The translations under genes were made by a program, and so were the position numbers. A model generated the notes under the pieces. It was not told the origin of the DNA and did not search any database. It worked only from the letters and a program-made list of their open reading frames with translations. A stretch of DNA of 42,184 nucleotides. Source: an uncultured Arenicella sp. (GTDB taxonomy: Bacteria > Pseudomonadota > Gammaproteobacteria > Arenicellales > Arenicellaceae). The DNA lies in NCBI GenBank assembly GCA_937922925.1, contig CALAKU010000012.1, forward strand, positions 1-42,184, read 5' to 3'. Shown here piece by piece: positions 16,361-25,068 of the stretch (position 1 is the stretch's first letter; every line of letters begins with the position of its first letter).

Positions 16361-17236
16361 TTAATAGAGCTGCGAAATAATCGTTGGCAATAGCGCACTC
16401 ATCTTGCTGCCGGCAACGGCGGCATTCTCCAATACTTCCTCAATGGTGTCGACTTGTTGATCTGGCCCGCCGGTTGCGGAATTCGTAATCGCAGACAGTG
16501 CCAATACATCAAGCCCGCAATGGGCAGCCGCGATTGTTTCTATCACCAGCGACATGCCAACGGCATCGGCTCCGCTACTACGTAAAAAGCGGCGCTCGGC
16601 TGAGGTCTCTAGCTCGGGGCCGAGTACGCCCGCGTAAATGCCGGTTTGCAGTGAGATGCTCTTTTGTGCTGCCGTGTGCGTGGCGAGTTGTTGAAGTGCG
16701 GGCGTATAGGCTCGACTCATGTCTGGAAAGCGTAAGCCAATTGCCTCATCGTTTTCGCCTCTCAAGGGGCTATGTCCGGTAAAATTGAGGTGGTCTTCTA
16801 CCAGCATCACATCACCAGGCGAAAAGTCGGCATTCAGTGCGCCAGCGGCATTGGTGAGAACGATGCTTTGAGCGCCCAGTAAACGGCTAAGATACGCCGT
16901 GCTTGAGGCCTCGCGTGCGCTGTACCCCTCATACAAATGAAAGCGCCCTTGGAATACGCCAATATGCTTTTCTCCAATTTTTATGAGTTTAAAAACGCCC
17001 GCGTGCTCTGGCGCTGTGCTAATCGGCATACCCGGTATTTGACTATAAGGTGCTTCAAATAGCAGATCACAATCGTTGAGAGGGTCATGCTTGTCTCTCG
17101 ACGTAGTGTCGCTATCAAACAGAGAGCCTAAGCCACTCCCAAGAACCACGCTCGCGGTGATGGTTTGGCCGCTAGTTTGCTCGCTCAACCATTGGCGTGC
17201 AGCGGATAAATTGATGTTCGGAGTCATAGTGGGCAT
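16361..17236 (-). CDS. Purine nucleoside phosphorylase, PNP family I (trimeric type)
   Basis: Seen: about 291 residues. The phosphate-binding GSGLG is in SVVLGSGLGSLF, the central block VLTNAAGALNADFSPGDVML is followed by DHLNFTGHSPL, and the purine-site region runs GVLGPELETSAERRFL then GADAVGMSLVIE. The last conserved piece is LSAITNSATGG. These match the inosine/guanosine-specific trimeric PNPs. I start at ATG 17234-17236; an ATG three codons later is equally possible, and the frame's earlier extension of 65 codons lacks homology. Known: it splits purine (deoxy)nucleosides with phosphate into base and (deoxy)ribose-1-phosphate in the cytoplasm. It is divergent from galK across about 150 bases. 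Confidence 0.9.
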   Translation of the reverse strand: MPTMTPNINLSAARQWLSEQTSGQTITASVVLGSGLGSLFDSDTTSRDKHDPLNDCDLLFEAPYSQIPGMPISTAPEHAGVFKLIKIGEKHIGVFQGRFHLYEGYSAREASSTAYLSRLLGAQSIVLTNAAGALNADFSPGDVMLVEDHLNFTGHSPLRGENDEAIGLRFPDMSRAYTPALQQLATHTAAQKSISLQTGIYAGVLGPELETSAERRFLRSSGADAVGMSLVIETIAAAHCGLDVLALSAITNSATGGPDQQVDTIEEVLENAAVAGSKMSALLPTIISQLY

Positions 17237-17390
17237 GTTTGGAGAATTTTGCGTCGAAAGCGCATGGCGATTTTGCACAAACGAATTATAATATATGTCA
17301 TACAAATCGCGTTTTAGTAACACAATCGAATAATTGTCGAATAACAAGAGCGAGCATAACAATAATAGTTCGGGACAAGATGGAACAAAG

Positions 17391-18458
17391 ATGAGCGCAG
17401 AGCAACTTTTTTCTGAGGTGTATTCCACCAAACCTCAGGTGACAAGCCAAGCTTGGGGGCGCGTCAATTTGATTGGCGAGCACATAGACTATAACGGTGG
17501 CATGGTTTTGCCTGCCCCTATTGGCCGATTTATCAATATGGCTGTGTCACCTAGCGATACTGGCCACGACGAGATTTACTCGAATATCTTCGACGGTTTG
17601 TCGAAGCGCGATGTCGGTTGCCCAGCGCAAGGCGTGTGGTCAGACTACGTCGTGGGGGCGCTTAACTTAGCCCGCGAGAAAGGCCTGTATGAAGGTAATG
17701 TGCGGGTTGCGATCGAAAGTGATGTGCCCTATGGAGCGGGCGTTTCATCGTCAGCTGCGGTGATCGTTGCCACTTTCAGAGCATTAGCAAAGTTGAACGG
17801 CGAGGCGCTCGACGGTGTACAGATCGCGAAATGGGCTCAAATCGTGGAGAACGACTACATCGGAATGCCTTGCGGCATTATGGATCAGATGGCGGTTTCT
17901 ATGGCCGAGCCCGGCAGCGCAATTGCGCTAGATACCGATTCATTAGACTTTTCTATTGTCGATCTGCCTAAAGACTACCATTTTGCGGTGGTGTTTTCGG
18001 GCGTGACACGTCAATTGGAAGAGGGTCGTTATGCGGTTCGCCGCCAAGAATGCGAGGCCGCTGCCGCCGCTCTGGGTGTAGAGTATCTGTGCCAGATGTC
18101 AGATCAACAAATCGAGCAAATTGCCTCTTTGGAAGATGTGCTTGCACGCCGGGCCCGCCACTGTGTGAGCGAGCATCAACGGGTGCTGGAAGCCATAAAT
18201 GCAATTCAAGCAGGCAACATGGCACGATTTGGCCAATTAATGAACCAAAGCCACGTATCGATGCGCGACGATTTTGAAATCACCGTGCCCGAAGTCGACG
18301 CCTTAGTCGAAACCTCAGTCGAAAAAGGCGCACTGGGTGCGCGTATGACTGGCGGTGGTTTTGGTGGTTGTATCGTTGCCTGTGTAGCCAAAGACAATAT
18401 GTCTGACTGGATCAGCGCGGTACTTGCGGCACATCCCAAAGCTGAACTAGTCGCTTAG
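17391..18458 (+). CDS. galK: Galactokinase
   Basis: Seen: 355 residues with the three GHMP-kinase blocks: GRVNLIGEHIDYNGG (23-37) for galactose, DVPYGAGVSSSAAVIV for ATP and MTGGGFGGCIVACV near the end. The CGIMDQMAVSM segment holds the catalytic aspartate. ATG 17391 gives a normal-length protein; the reading frame can be extended to a TTG at 17334, but that adds a low-complexity Asn/Ser stretch. Known: it phosphorylates alpha-D-galactose to galactose-1-phosphate, the first step of the Leloir pathway. galT follows after 19 bases, forming an operon. No galE or gal regulator is in the window. Confidence 0.95.
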   Translation: MSAEQLFSEVYSTKPQVTSQAWGRVNLIGEHIDYNGGMVLPAPIGRFINMAVSPSDTGHDEIYSNIFDGLSKRDVGCPAQGVWSDYVVGALNLAREKGLYEGNVRVAIESDVPYGAGVSSSAAVIVATFRALAKLNGEALDGVQIAKWAQIVENDYIGMPCGIMDQMAVSMAEPGSAIALDTDSLDFSIVDLPKDYHFAVVFSGVTRQLEEGRYAVRRQECEAAAAALGVEYLCQMSDQQIEQIASLEDVLARRARHCVSEHQRVLEAINAIQAGNMARFGQLMNQSHVSMRDDFEITVPEVDALVETSVEKGALGARMTGGGFGGCIVACVAKDNMSDWISAVLAAHPKAELVA

Positions 18459-18477
18459 AATTCGCCCTCAGTAAATC

Positions 18478-19575
18478 ATGTCTGAACAATTGCCAACGTC
18501 TAAAACGCCGGGCCAAGATCATGATGGCCTAGCAAGCACATCGCATCGACGACTCAACCAGTTGACCGGTGAATGGGTACTGGTTTCGGCTCATCGCTCG
18601 AAGCGGCCATGGCAGGGCCAACAAGAACACATAGATCAAGAACTCAAACCGCACTACGACGAAAGTTGTTATTTGTGCCCGGGCAATACTCGAGTTTCAG
18701 GCCTAGCCAACCCAGATTATCAAGACGTCTACGTTTTCAAAAACGATCATTCAGCCCTATTGCCGTCTGAGCATGCTTTTGACTCCGTCACTGACGGCGA
18801 GACGTCGCTCTTAGTGGCAAAACCAGAGGCGGGCGAGTGCAGAGTGGTGTGTTTCTCGCCTCGGCATGACCTCACCTTAGCGCACATGGCGGCCAGTGAT
18901 ATCAAGCAAGTCGTTGATCGTTGGGCCGTTGAGTACGAAGATTTGGGCAAGCGTGATGATATTAATTACGTTCAAATTTTTGAGAATAAAGGCGCCGCGA
19001 TGGGATGCAGTAACCCTCATCCGCATGGCCAAATTTGGGCGCAAGAGTCGATTCCCAATGAGCCTACAAAAGAGTTAGAGCGTATGCGCGCTCATTATGA
19101 GTCGAATAATCATTCACCTTTGTTGATGGATTATCTCGCGATAGAGTTAGAGCAAAAAGAACGTATCGTGTGCCAAAACCAGCACTTTGTGGCACTAGTG
19201 CCATATTGGGCAACATGGCCTTTTGAAATTTTAATTCTGCCCACTAAACCTATTTCGTCGCTCACTCAAATGAATGACGACGTGAGATTAGGCTTTGCGC
19301 AAATCATTAGTGAAATGACGATTCGCTATGACAATCTCTTTAGCACATCGTTCCCCTATTCGGCAGGCATTCACCAAGCACCTACCGATGGTAAAGACTA
19401 CCCAGAATGCACCTTGCACATGCATTTTTACCCACCTTTGTTGCGCTCGGCCACGGTTAAGAAATTCATGGTTGGCTATGAAATGCTCGGTGGCCCGCAA
19501 CGTGACATTACCGCCGAGAAGAGTGCCGAGATGTTAAGAGAATGCAGCGTTCAGCACTATCTGGTAACAGGCTAA
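18478..19575 (+). CDS. galT: Galactose-1-phosphate uridylyltransferase
   Basis: Seen: 365 residues of the HIT-superfamily GalT fold. The catalytic block [14 protein letters not shown] carries the nucleophilic His183 and the metal-associated His181. A zinc-type cysteine pair is in ESCYLCPGN (Cys64, Cys67). The second domain ends with the [18 protein letters not shown] pattern of true GalT proteins. Known: it exchanges UMP between UDP-glucose and galactose-1-phosphate, giving UDP-galactose and glucose-1-phosphate. It is the second gene of the galK-galT operon and would consume the galactokinase product. ATG 18478 is used; no strong ribosome binding site is visible, which may mean coupling to galK. 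Confidence 0.95.
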   Translation: MSEQLPTSKTPGQDHDGLASTSHRRLNQLTGEWVLVSAHRSKRPWQGQQEHIDQELKPHYDESCYLCPGNTRVSGLANPDYQDVYVFKNDHSALLPSEHAFDSVTDGETSLLVAKPEAGECRVVCFSPRHDLTLAHMAASDIKQVVDRWAVEYEDLGKRDDINYVQIFENKGAAMGCSNPHPHGQIWAQESIPNEPTKELERMRAHYESNNHSPLLMDYLAIELEQKERIVCQNQHFVALVPYWATWPFEILILPTKPISSLTQMNDDVRLGFAQIISEMTIRYDNLFSTSFPYSAGIHQAPTDGKDYPECTLHMHFYPPLLRSATVKKFMVGYEMLGGPQRDITAEKSAEMLRECSVQHYLVTG

Positions 19576-19700
19576 GACCTCAATTCGAAAAGCTGGCTGG
19601 TTCGCTTGAGGCTGTCGCGCAGTCAGGCGAAAGATTATTATGGCAAAGACGATCTACTAAAAGGAGTACAAGAGTCGAAATGGTTTAAAACATAGGGTAA

Positions 19701-20174
19701 ATGCGTATGGCCGATCGAGAACAAAAGCAATGGGATTATCCACAGCCATTTGTGATTGAGCATACAGCTTTGCCTGAAGAAGTGGATGGCTACGGCCACA
19801 TCAATAACAGCGTTTATGTTCAATGGATGGATCGCTGCGTATGGGAGCATTGCGATTCGGTTGGTTTGCCGTTTGATATATGCCAGTCCATTGGCAAAGG
19901 CTTTGCTGCGATTCGACACGAGATTGATTACATCGCTGCCTGTTACGCTGGCGACGAGGTGCGTGTCGCGAACTGGGTTACCCTGAACGATGGCAAGTTA
20001 AGAGCCGAGCGCCGATTTCAAATTATTCGAACCAACGACGGCGCAACGCTTCTTAGAGCAAGAAGCAAATACGTGTGCACCGATCTAAAGACTGGTCGGC
20101 CATGTCGTATACCCAAGGAATTTTTAGAGGGTTTTAAAGTGATCGATGAAGTCGCCGAGGCCCTTAAAGGCTAG
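19701..20174 (+). CDS. Acyl-CoA thioesterase-like hotdog protein (4HBT family)
   Basis: Seen: 157 residues of a single hotdog domain, with the family signature EEVDGYGHINNSVYVQWMDR (catalytic acidic residue and HINN turn), then FAAIRHEIDYIAACYAGDEV. This is the YbgC/FadM/4-hydroxybenzoyl-CoA thioesterase type. ATG 19701 is used, with a second ATG two codons later. Known: such enzymes hydrolyse acyl-CoA thioesters; the specific acyl group is not predictable. It stands 125 bases after galT and about 100 bases before the next gene, on the same strand. Confidence 0.83.
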   Translation: MRMADREQKQWDYPQPFVIEHTALPEEVDGYGHINNSVYVQWMDRCVWEHCDSVGLPFDICQSIGKGFAAIRHEIDYIAACYAGDEVRVANWVTLNDGKLRAERRFQIIRTNDGATLLRARSKYVCTDLKTGRPCRIPKEFLEGFKVIDEVAEALKG

Positions 20175-20277
20175 TCTGTGGCTTTCCTAATTCGGTTCGC
20201 CTCGGGCTTATGGTTCGCGCTGAGTTTCGCATTGCATTATAGTTGACTCCTTATTCCGACGTTGAGCGTAGTGCACC

Positions 20278-21012
20278 ATGGAACTCATATTTGAAGAACT
20301 GGATTATCAGGCAACCCCATTAGGTGACATCAGTTTGCGTCGGCGCACAGACCCTCGTTTAGACAATACTCTGATTTACGAAGTAAAGCTCGGCGACGAA
20401 TTTTTGATGTCGAGTTTGTTTGTTGAAGCCGAGGAGCAATTATCCAAACTGGCGCTGGCAAAGCTTGAGAGCAATGGCCATTGTAGTGCGCTCGACATTG
20501 TTGTTGGCGGCTTAGGTCTTGGCTACACCAGCTTAGCGGCGCTCGAGCATTCGGCGGTAGAGCGAGTGCGTACAATCGATGTAATGCAGCCCGTTATTTC
20601 TTGGCATCAGCAAGGCTTGCTTCCGATCGGCGACGTGCTCGCAAAAGAAACTCGCAGCGACTTAATCCATGGTGACTTTTTTGCGCTAGCGCGAGACGAG
20701 CAGAGTGATGGCTTTCTTAATGACCAACCGGTGCATGGGGTGTTCCTTGATATTGATCACTCGCCAAGTCATTGGCTCAATGAAAGCAATCAAGGTTTCT
20801 ACTCGCTAGCTTCTTTGGCGACGCTCGCGAGTAAGATCAAAGCCAATGGTGTATTTGGTTTATGGTCAAATGAAATGCCCGCGCCAGAGTTCGCCGCGCT
20901 ACTAGGGGAAGTGTTTGCTGAGGTTGAAACACATATCATTCGTTTTGCTAACCCTTATTCTGGCAACGAGTCGATCAACTCGGTTTATCTCGCTAGTGTT
21001 AACGGCGAGTAA
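20278..21012 (+). CDS. Spermidine-synthase-like SAM-binding protein
   Basis: Seen: 244 residues with a Rossmann-type methyltransferase core: motif I DIVVGGLGLGYTS (74-85), an acidic residue ending strand 2 in VRTIDVMQPV (Asp101) and the motif IV region VHGVFLDIDHSPSHWL. The N-terminal sheet resembles spermidine synthases, but the usual polyamine-pocket aspartates are not clearly conserved. Known: genomes often carry such spermidine-synthase-like proteins of unknown substrate. It could be a methyltransferase rather than an aminopropyltransferase. The DUF924 gene follows 26 bases downstream, so the two may be co-transcribed. Confidence 0.72.
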   Translation: MELIFEELDYQATPLGDISLRRRTDPRLDNTLIYEVKLGDEFLMSSLFVEAEEQLSKLALAKLESNGHCSALDIVVGGLGLGYTSLAALEHSAVERVRTIDVMQPVISWHQQGLLPIGDVLAKETRSDLIHGDFFALARDEQSDGFLNDQPVHGVFLDIDHSPSHWLNESNQGFYSLASLATLASKIKANGVFGLWSNEMPAPEFAALLGEVFAEVETHIIRFANPYSGNESINSVYLASVNGE

Positions 21013-21038
21013 ACGTTTACTGCTTTAACTTCAGGCTT

Positions 21039-21572
21039 ATGATAGAGAACAGCGCCGCCGTTATCGCTTTTTGGTTTGAAGAGCTTGAACCAAAAGAGCG
21101 ATTTAAAAAATCAGAAGAACTTGATCTGAAAATCAAACAACGTTTCCTAGACACACACAACGCGGTCGTTGCGGGCGAAACCGATGCTTGGCGAGAAAAT
21201 GCATTGGGCCGACTCGCTGAGGTGATTGTATTAGATCAATTCTCAAGAAACATGTTTCGCGATAGTCCAGCAGCATTCGCATTTGATTCCTTAGCGCTGG
21301 CTTTAGCGCAAGAAGCCATTCGATCTACAGTAGATACACAGTTACCTGAGGAGCAACGTACCTTTTTATATATGCCGTTTATGCACAGTGAGTCCTTAAA
21401 AATTCACGAGCAAGCGTTAGAGCTGTTTGCGGATTTAGATAACTACAATTATGAAGTTGCGCATTGGGAAATAATTAAGCAGTTTGGCCGCTACCCTCAC
21501 AGAAATACCATCTTAGGTCGTGAGTCAACGCAGGCCGAAATCGACTGGCTGGCAACTAATTCAGGGTTTTAA
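21039..21572 (+). CDS. DUF924 family protein
   Basis: Seen: 177 residues, all-helical, with the DUF924 pattern: VIAFWFEELEPKERFKKSEE, then LGRLAEVIVLDQFSRNMFRD, YMPFMHSESLKIHEQAL and FGRYPHRNTILGREST near the end. Length is normal for the family. Known: DUF924 proteins are tetratricopeptide-like helical proteins, widespread in proteobacteria, with no established function. It is convergent with the DegV gene, with only 20 bases between the stops. Identification of the family is firm and function is unknown. Confidence 0.88.
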   Translation: MIENSAAVIAFWFEELEPKERFKKSEELDLKIKQRFLDTHNAVVAGETDAWRENALGRLAEVIVLDQFSRNMFRDSPAAFAFDSLALALAQEAIRSTVDTQLPEEQRTFLYMPFMHSESLKIHEQALELFADLDNYNYEVAHWEIIKQFGRYPHRNTILGRESTQAEIDWLATNSGF

Positions 21573-21592
21573 TTTACTCCAAAAGTGCTTGC

Positions 21593-22540
21593 TTATTCAA
21601 ACGACAACTTCTGGTCTTTTGGTGCGATTCCCAGAGAGAAAGCGCCCGGGCCATAATTCACCGCAGCCGAGAGCGGCATAATGCTTAACAACAGCAGCAC
21701 TTTATTTTCTTTTGCTACTCTTTCGAGTCTTAGGTAATCGTGATTGCTCCGAATGTCGTCTAAATCACCGGCGTAACACACGTTCACGGCTCGAAGATAC
21801 AGGCCTTTTTCGATGTGTTTTATCGCGTAATTAATCAGTTTGGTGATGGCGGTTTTAAAGCCACGTTCAACACTTAAGTTTTCATTGACTTCGTTTTTGT
21901 ACAGCGTCATTGGTGTCATGCCAATCGTATTGCCAATAAGCGCTGTTGCAAAGCTTACTGTTTCAATGCCGCGTTCAATCGCTCGCTGTCGCGCATGGAT
22001 GGTATTTTTTACAATGGTAAAGCCATTGACGACGCGTTTGAATTTTTCAACTTGGTCGGTGTATTCCGCTAGATTCATTCCTTTGGATAACACAATGTCG
22101 GCGTAGATGGCGATTAAACCTTGCCCGGCCGAGAGGGTGCCAGTGTTATTCGCGACCATTCTAAAGGGGGCGTCCATCCCTATTTTGTCGCGAACTTCGC
22201 GCGCACGCTTAGGGATGGTATTGGATACATTGACAAACGAGCCGTAAATTGTGCTGCCTACATTGGTGACGCATTGGCAAATCGCAACGTCAAAATTAGG
22301 CACCACCTCGGTCATCATGAATTCGAATATTTCATCGTCCGTTGGTGCAACTGAGCCGATACCGTGTTTTACATTAATCAGGTCATCTTCATACACTTTT
22401 AAGCGTTTACTTTGTTCGACTGGATCAGGAAACAAGGCATCGCCAGACCTAATATTTACCTTGGCAATCTTTACGTGTTCGCGTTTTAGAAAACTGTCAG
22501 GCAAGGCCGCGGTTGAGTCGATAACTAATGCGTATTTCAT
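21593..22540 (-). CDS. DegV family fatty-acid-binding protein
   Basis: Seen: 315 residues beginning MKYALVIDSTAALPDSF, the DegV opening with the DST motif that contacts the lipid carboxylate. Further conserved points are APTDDEIFEF, the AICQCVTNVGSTIYGSFVNV strand-helix and NTGTLSAGQGLIAIYA. Known: DegV/FakB proteins bind a fatty acid between two domains and, in Gram-positives, present it to the kinase FakA. A FakA gene is not in the window, so whether this one feeds a kinase is unknown. ATG 22540 is the natural start. Confidence 0.88.
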   Translation of the reverse strand: MKYALVIDSTAALPDSFLKREHVKIAKVNIRSGDALFPDPVEQSKRLKVYEDDLINVKHGIGSVAPTDDEIFEFMMTEVVPNFDVAICQCVTNVGSTIYGSFVNVSNTIPKRAREVRDKIGMDAPFRMVANNTGTLSAGQGLIAIYADIVLSKGMNLAEYTDQVEKFKRVVNGFTIVKNTIHARQRAIERGIETVSFATALIGNTIGMTPMTLYKNEVNENLSVERGFKTAITKLINYAIKHIEKGLYLRAVNVCYAGDLDDIRSNHDYLRLERVAKENKVLLLLSIMPLSAAVNYGPGAFSLGIAPKDQKLSFE

Positions 22541-22901
22541 TGAGGGAACCCTGTGTTAATGAATGTTTTCGCGCATCTTGAACAACGTATTCGATGCTTA
22601 TCTTTTGCGTAATTACTCAAACATAACATACGCCTGGTATTAATTTAGACGCTAAGACTTCGCAAAAACTTAGAAAAAGCGATAAAAACCGCTGTTTTAG
22701 TAGACAAGTTGCCTTAAAACGCAATGCTGGCGGTTTGTGTGCCCAACATTTGTAACGCATAATGATTTTTAAGGAAGTGGTCCGAAATGGAAATCATCAA
22801 CTAATGAAAACGTAAATGGTGAACCGGGGGTGTTTGCTCAACAACGTGAGTTACCGTTGGTAAACCGATAATAAAAATTATTTCAAAATTGGAGGACACA
22901 T
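22541..22901. other. 361-base intergenic region between divergent genes
   Basis: This region separates the DegV gene (minus) from the small membrane protein gene (plus). I see a promoter candidate at 22735-22763 for the plus-strand gene and no coding sequence; short ATG frames such as the one at 22789 stop within a few codons. The DegV promoter should also lie here but no clear hexamers were found for it. Confidence 0.5.
22735..22763 (+). promoter_or_regulatory. Possible sigma70-type promoter of the small membrane protein gene
   Basis: TTGTGT (22735-22740), an exact 17-base spacer and CATAAT (22758-22763). Transcription from here would give a leader of about 130 bases before ATG 22902. Each hexamer differs from consensus, so this is a moderate call. 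Confidence 0.35.
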
Positions 22902-23231
22902 ATGAACATGTCTCAAATCGGCCGTTATCTTTTTTTAGCTGGAATTATTATTGCCGTGATTGTCGGGCTTGCAGGCGACTTTGGCATTCCAAACATCGGC
23001 TTAATACTCGTTGTCTTGGGCGCTGTAGTAGGCTTCCTAAATGTCAGCGGAGCCGAAGCGCGTACCTTCTTGATCGCTGGTATCGCTTTTTTAGCAACCG
23101 CCGGAGCCTTAAATGGTTTGCCACATTTGGGCGAGAGTATTGCAAAAATCTCAGCGAATCTTTCAGCTTTTGCATCACCAGCTGTTTTGATTGTGGCCTT
23201 GAAGTCGTTGCTTTCAACCGCTGGCGATTAA
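22902..23231 (+). CDS. Small four-helix membrane protein of unknown function
   Basis: Seen: 109 residues, almost entirely hydrophobic, with about three to four membrane segments: RYLFLAGIIIAVIVGLAGDF, IGLILVVLGAVVGFLNVSG, TFLIAGIAFLATAGALNGL and a final amphipathic or membrane helix. A clear TTGGAGGACACAT precedes ATG 22902 (GGAGG, strong ribosome binding site). A terminator follows directly, so the gene is a single transcription unit. I do not recognise a named family. Such proteins are often called hypothetical membrane proteins. The strong translation signal argues that it is real and well expressed. Confidence 0.75.
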   Translation: MNMSQIGRYLFLAGIIIAVIVGLAGDFGIPNIGLILVVLGAVVGFLNVSGAEARTFLIAGIAFLATAGALNGLPHLGESIAKISANLSAFASPAVLIVALKSLLSTAGD

Positions 23232-23257
23232 TCTAAGATCGATCTCTAAAACCAAAG

Positions 23258-23284
23258 AAGGTCAGCTTTATGCTGGCCTTTTTT
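23258..23284. terminator. Rho-independent terminator, possibly bidirectional
   Basis: AAGGTCAGC (23258-23266), loop TTTAT, GCTGGCCTT (23272-23280) form a nine-pair stem with one T-G pair. TTTT follows at 23281-23284. It ends the small membrane protein transcript. It lies just past the stop codon of the minus-strand dehydrogenase-like gene, and on that strand CTTCTTTGGTTTT follows the stem, so it may serve both. Confidence 0.75.
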
Positions 23285-25067
23285 ACAAGCATAGCGACAC
23301 AACAGCGTTGTTTTGAGCTTGAATCGAAAAGCAAAGATCGGCCTCTGATACTGGGCATTGTGAGGTTTCATCTTCTGCCATAGGTGGCGTATAGGTGGTG
23401 CCCGGCGCTTGCAGCTTAAAGAGTTGATCGTTATCTAATACATACAACTCGTTATCTGAGTCTTGCCCAAAGCCACGAATGGTTTGAATTTGGCCAAGGT
23501 TGGGAATTTCGTTAATGTCATTGCTGGCATTCAAAAACAGCAAATTGCCTAAAAACTCCCCAAACACGTAGCGACCACTTAACACCGGTATTTGCGAACC
23601 ACGATAAACATAGCCGCCTATTACCGAGACGCCATCGTCGTGATCGTATTCAGCGATGGGGTCGATTAGGTCGTCGAGTACGCCGTCGGCGGCTGGCGGT
23701 TCAACATCACTAACATAGCGTTGATCGGGTAGATTGGTATCGTAAAAGAAGAAGCTGCCTTCTTTGAAATTCCAACCGTAGTTTCCTCCAGAAGTGACTA
23801 AGTCGACTTCTTCAATGTCATTCTGCCCAACATCACCAGCATATAAGTCGCCTGTTTGCGCATCAAAGGAGAAGCGATAAGGGTTGCGGAATCCATAGGC
23901 GAAAATTTCATCGAGCCCGTTTTGGCCCACAAATGGGTTGTCACCAGGCACTCGGTACAGCCGACCGTTGACTGGATCAGTGCCGTTTACGTCGATTCGT
24001 AGTATGGCGCCGAGTGGGTTGCTATTATCTCGACCATTGCCAAAAGGGCCATGCCCATCCCCTTCATCACTGGCCGCGCCACCGTCGCCCAGCGCAATGT
24101 AGAGCATGCCATCTGGGCCAAAGGCGATGTCGCCTGCATTGTGGTTGCCTTGAGGTTGGTCGACGGTGAGAATGGTTCGAGTGCGTTGGATAAACGAATT
24201 GCAGCTTGCATCGTTGGCGCGGTATTCAACTATGGCACTGACATGATCTCTTGAAACATTGGGGAAATTAGACTGCGGATGCCGATCTGTGGTTTCAGAT
24301 TGAAACGTATAAAACAAACCATTGTTTTGAAAGTTTGGATGAAAGGCCAAGCCCAACATGCCGCGCTCATCGCCAAAGTTAGTCGAGAGTAATACCGACG
24401 ATCGCACATCTAAAAATCGCGTTTTTTCAAACGTGGTTAAATCAACTCTGAAAATCTGGCCTGCCTGCTCAACCACAAATAGACTGCCATTGATGCCAGG
24501 TGCCGTCACAGCCTTTACCGGGCGAGCTAGCCCACTGGCCACTTCAACAAAGCTTAGATTGATACTGCCCTGAGGAATATTCGGCAATGGATTGTTGATC
24601 GCTGCAGGATGATCAATCTGAGTTAAGCTGGTTAAGTTCGGGAAGGCGGTTGGGTCTGGCGCGGCGACATTGGCCTCTTCATTTCCATCGCGGTCGGTAA
24701 TTGTATTAACCGCGCCTTGTTGCCAGCCGGGCTGGAAATGATCAAGAATTTCATCCAAGTTTGAGATGCCATTGGCATCGGCGTCTGAATCTTCGAGGCT
24801 TCTCAGCACGGCTTGCACTTGTTGAGCATTGAAGGGGTCACCGATTTGCGTTCTCAGAGACCAGCCGTACGCGTTCCAAGGCGAGCCACCGCCTGAGTCG
24901 GCGTGGCAAACTTGGCATTGAAGTTCATCGGTATCGCTGTTTGGGTAACGATCTTGAAACTGTTCCAAGATAAATTCAAATGCAAAGGCTGATGAACAAA
25001 GGCCAAGCGCAAAGATCCCGACCAAGCATCGCCACAGCGCCATGTTAAACAAAGAAGATCTGATCAT
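23283..25067 (-). CDS. Exported PQQ-type sugar/sorbosone dehydrogenase-like beta-propeller with N-terminal CxxCH
   Basis: Seen: 594 residues. A signal peptide (WRCLVGIFALGLCSSAFAF) is followed by a haem-c-like CQVCH site at 51-55. From about 155 on comes the glucose/sorbosone dehydrogenase propeller: GLARPVKAVTAPG, GDERGMLGLAFHPNF, HNAGDIAFGPDGMLYIALGDG, YGFRNPYRFSF and VGQNDIEEVDLV. Known: these are soluble PQQ-dependent aldose dehydrogenases or distant propeller relatives; the CxxCH part could pass electrons. The start at 25067 lies one base after the DUF1501 stop, so it is the last gene of a coupled operon. The reading frame extends 86 codons upstream inside the DUF1501 gene, which I reject. 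PQQ binding is not demonstrated. Confidence 0.85.
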   Translation of the reverse strand: MIRSSLFNMALWRCLVGIFALGLCSSAFAFEFILEQFQDRYPNSDTDELQCQVCHADSGGGSPWNAYGWSLRTQIGDPFNAQQVQAVLRSLEDSDADANGISNLDEILDHFQPGWQQGAVNTITDRDGNEEANVAAPDPTAFPNLTSLTQIDHPAAINNPLPNIPQGSINLSFVEVASGLARPVKAVTAPGINGSLFVVEQAGQIFRVDLTTFEKTRFLDVRSSVLLSTNFGDERGMLGLAFHPNFQNNGLFYTFQSETTDRHPQSNFPNVSRDHVSAIVEYRANDASCNSFIQRTRTILTVDQPQGNHNAGDIAFGPDGMLYIALGDGGAASDEGDGHGPFGNGRDNSNPLGAILRIDVNGTDPVNGRLYRVPGDNPFVGQNGLDEIFAYGFRNPYRFSFDAQTGDLYAGDVGQNDIEEVDLVTSGGNYGWNFKEGSFFFYDTNLPDQRYVSDVEPPAADGVLDDLIDPIAEYDHDDGVSVIGGYVYRGSQIPVLSGRYVFGEFLGNLLFLNASNDINEIPNLGQIQTIRGFGQDSDNELYVLDNDQLFKLQAPGTTYTPPMAEDETSQCPVSEADLCFSIQAQNNAVVSLCL

Positions 25068-25068
25068 T

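Noticed and set aside
17287..17292. Consensus TATAAT between the purine nucleoside phosphorylase and galK genes as the galK -10
   Set aside because: No acceptable -35 stands 16-18 bases upstream, so it remains an isolated hexamer in an AT-rich stretch.
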